From contig CANIIN010000018.1 of the NCBI GenBank assembly GCA_947467405.1, forward strand, positions 1 to 13,991: DNA of 13,991 nt. The letters run 5' to 3'. The stretch comes from Betaproteobacteria bacterium. GTDB lineage: Bacteria; Pseudomonadota; Gammaproteobacteria; Burkholderiales; SG8-39. Below, one piece after another: positions 12,774 to 13,991 of this stretch. The first letter of the stretch is position 1. The number at the start of each line of letters is the position of its first letter. The notes beneath the pieces were generated by a model. It did not search any database. It had not been told where the DNA came from and saw nothing but the letters and a program-made list of their open reading frames with translations. The translations under genes and the position numbers were made by a program.

Positions 12774-13472
12774 ATGCTGCCGCGCATCTGGAAGCTGTTC
12801 TGCTACGCGCTGGGCTTCGCCGTGCTCGGTTTCGTGCTGGTGCAGTGCTGGTTCCTGATGCATATCCTGTACTGGAACCACTGGAGCCCCGCCAGCACCA
12901 GCTTCATGGAATCGCGGCTCACCAAGCTGCGAGAATCCAATCCCAAGGCCGAACTCAAATACCTGTGGGTCGATTACGCTAGGATCTCCACGCAGGCCAA
13001 GCGCGCCATCATCGCCGCCGAAGACATGAAGTTTGTCGATCACGAGGGCTTCGACTGGGACGGCATCCAGCGCGCCATCGAAAAGAACCAGAAGAAGGGC
13101 AAGGCCGTCGCGGGCGGTTCCACCATCACCCAGCAACTGGCGAAAAATCTGTTTCTGTCCGGCGAACGCTCCTACATCCGCAAGGGTCAGGAGGCGGTCA
13201 TCACGCTCATGCTCGAAGGCGTCATGGACAAGCGTCGTATCCTCGAGCTGTATCTCAACGTGGCGGAGTGGGGTGTGGGCGTGTTCGGCATCGAAGCCGC
13301 GGCGCGCCATTACTATGGCATCAGCGCAGTATCACTCGGCCCCGAGCAGGCGGCACGCCTGGCGGCCATGCTGCCTCGACCGCAGTATTACGACCGCAAT
13401 CGCGGATCGGCGTATCTGTCCGGATATACCGAAAGGATTCTCGGCCGCATGGGGGATGCGCAGTTGCCGTGA
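12774..13472 (+). CDS. mtgA: Monofunctional biosynthetic peptidoglycan transglycosylase MtgA
   Basis: MtgA polymerises lipid II into glycan strands at the outer face of the inner membrane (GT51 family). The 232-residue product, close to the 242 of E. coli MtgA, has one membrane helix at about 10-31 and a periplasmic GT51 domain. Catalytic E83 is in AAEDMKFVDHEGFDWDGI, the donor-site motif GGSTITQQLAKNLFL follows at 114-128, the second glutamate is E140 in RKGQEAVITLMLE, and EWGVGVFGIEAAARHYYG (165-182) completes the core. There is no transpeptidase domain. The start MLPRIWKLF is chosen because the signal anchor begins at once; the reading from the TTG at 12690 adds 28 residues. The gap after the TonB-like gene is 105 bases and lacks a clear promoter, so co-transcription is possible. 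Confidence 0.95.
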   Translation: MLPRIWKLFCYALGFAVLGFVLVQCWFLMHILYWNHWSPASTSFMESRLTKLRESNPKAELKYLWVDYARISTQAKRAIIAAEDMKFVDHEGFDWDGIQRAIEKNQKKGKAVAGGSTITQQLAKNLFLSGERSYIRKGQEAVITLMLEGVMDKRRILELYLNVAEWGVGVFGIEAAARHYYGISAVSLGPEQAARLAAMLPRPQYYDRNRGSAYLSGYTERILGRMGDAQLP

Positions 13473-13568
13473 GGCGCCGTCGCGTACCGCCAGAGGGACG
13501 ATGCCCGGAGATCCGCGCCAGTCCTTGATCTACAGGCATTGGTTTGGCCTGGCTGGCAGGTCGTTGGG
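13473..13568. other. Convergent intergenic region without a clear terminator
   Basis: mtgA and the acetyltransferase gene end facing each other across these 96 bases. Only a weak cctg/cagg stem can be drawn near 13543-13556 and no T-run occurs on either strand. I see no intrinsic terminator and no small gene. Confidence 0.5.
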
Positions 13569-13991
13569 CTAGACAGTCCATTCGCTGCGTAGCAGCGACA
13601 CCAGAACCTGATCCACCCAGGCGCCGCGCCGCCAGGCCGCCTCACGCTGGCGACCCTCTTCGACAAAGCCGGTGCGGGCATGGATGATCTGTGACGCCGA
13701 GTTGGGCGCCAGATAGTTCGACATGATCTTGCGCAGGCCGAGTTCCTCGAAACCGCGCCTGACGATCTGCCGCAGCACGGCGCCGCCCAATCCCTTGTTC
13801 CATGCCGCGCGCTCGCCGACGACGATGAAGAAGCGTGCCACGCCGTTGACCAGGTCATAGTCTTCGAGGCCTGCCATGCCGACGAACCGTCCCTCCATTT
13901 CGATGGCCAGACGACACCAGGCCTCGCCCATGACGAAGCCCAGCGCATGCGGGTACAGGATCGGACGCTGGCAGCGGTCTTCCAGCCACAC
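13569..13991 (-). CDS. GNAT-family (RimJ/RimL-like) N-acetyltransferase, N-terminus cut by window edge
   Basis: The visible 140 residues are the central and C-terminal part of a GCN5-related acetyltransferase using acetyl-CoA. The acetyl-CoA pyrophosphate-binding motif A is at AAWNKGLGGAVLRQIV, in the RimJ/RimL form, followed by the helix with EELGLRKIM and the NxxSxxI segment (NSASQIIHARTGFVEEG). The tail AWVDQVLVSLLRSEW is typical of the same subgroup (family members end in similar D-x-V-L-x-x-L-L-R-x-E-W patterns). The first codon in view is GTG, but the family is usually 170-190 residues, so about 30-50 N-terminal residues most likely lie beyond the right edge. The substrate, whether a protein N-terminus or a small amine, cannot be determined. 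It converges with mtgA. Confidence 0.85.
   Translation of the reverse strand: MWLEDRCQRPILYPHALGFVMGEAWCRLAIEMEGRFVGMAGLEDYDLVNGVARFFIVVGERAAWNKGLGGAVLRQIVRRGFEELGLRKIMSNYLAPNSASQIIHARTGFVEEGRQREAAWRRGAWVDQVLVSLLRSEWTV

Noticed and set aside
1..13991. CRISPR array, tRNA/rRNA genes, insertion sequences, phage or defence genes
   Set aside because: I found no regularly spaced direct repeats, no cloverleaf or rRNA-like sequence, no transposase or integrase motif and no terminal inverted repeats; the window is housekeeping in character.

Overview
The window looks like ordinary chromosomal DNA from a GC-rich betaproteobacterium, most likely of the order Burkholderiales. This rests on the protein families and on the gene order, which I recall from that group: TlpA-like, aroQ, accB, accC, prmA, zinc-ribbon/DUF3426 protein and tpx on one side; mpl, a YqiA-like esterase, an RNB exoribonuclease, a TonB-like protein and mtgA on the other. 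No database search was possible. I see no transposase, integrase, phage gene, CRISPR array, tRNA or rRNA.

Layout: the window is organised around a divergent intergenic node at 7384-7569. To its left every gene is on the minus strand. Read in transcription order they are a 202-aa protein of unknown function, a thioredoxin-fold membrane-anchored protein (joined to it by an ATGA overlap), aroQ, accB, accC, prmA, a zinc-ribbon/DUF3426 membrane protein (overlapping the end of prmA), tpx, and the N-terminal 187 residues of a PfkB-family kinase that runs off the left edge. To its right are plus-strand genes: mpl, a YqiA-like esterase, an RNase II-family exoribonuclease, a TonB C-terminal-domain protein and mtgA. 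A GNAT acetyltransferase on the minus strand converges on mtgA and runs off the right edge.

The genes are housekeeping: the biotin carrier and biotin carboxylase of acetyl-CoA carboxylase, the third step of the shikimate pathway, ribosomal protein L11 methylation, peroxide detoxification and thiol redox, murein peptide recycling (Mpl) and glycan polymerisation (MtgA), and RNA degradation. No stretch of more than 300 bases lacks a gene. The longest gaps (about 200 bases each, at 1178-1375, 7384-7569, 9509-9711 and 11587-11813) hold candidate promoters and inverted repeats.

I did not find a convincing new biological system. The points most worth a second look are three tandem perfect hairpins in front of the TonB-like gene, a recurring TA(T/A)AATCG-type -10 motif before three plus-strand genes, an uncharacterised protein that may be a degenerate nucleotidyltransferase, and a very long acidic linker in the zinc-ribbon protein.
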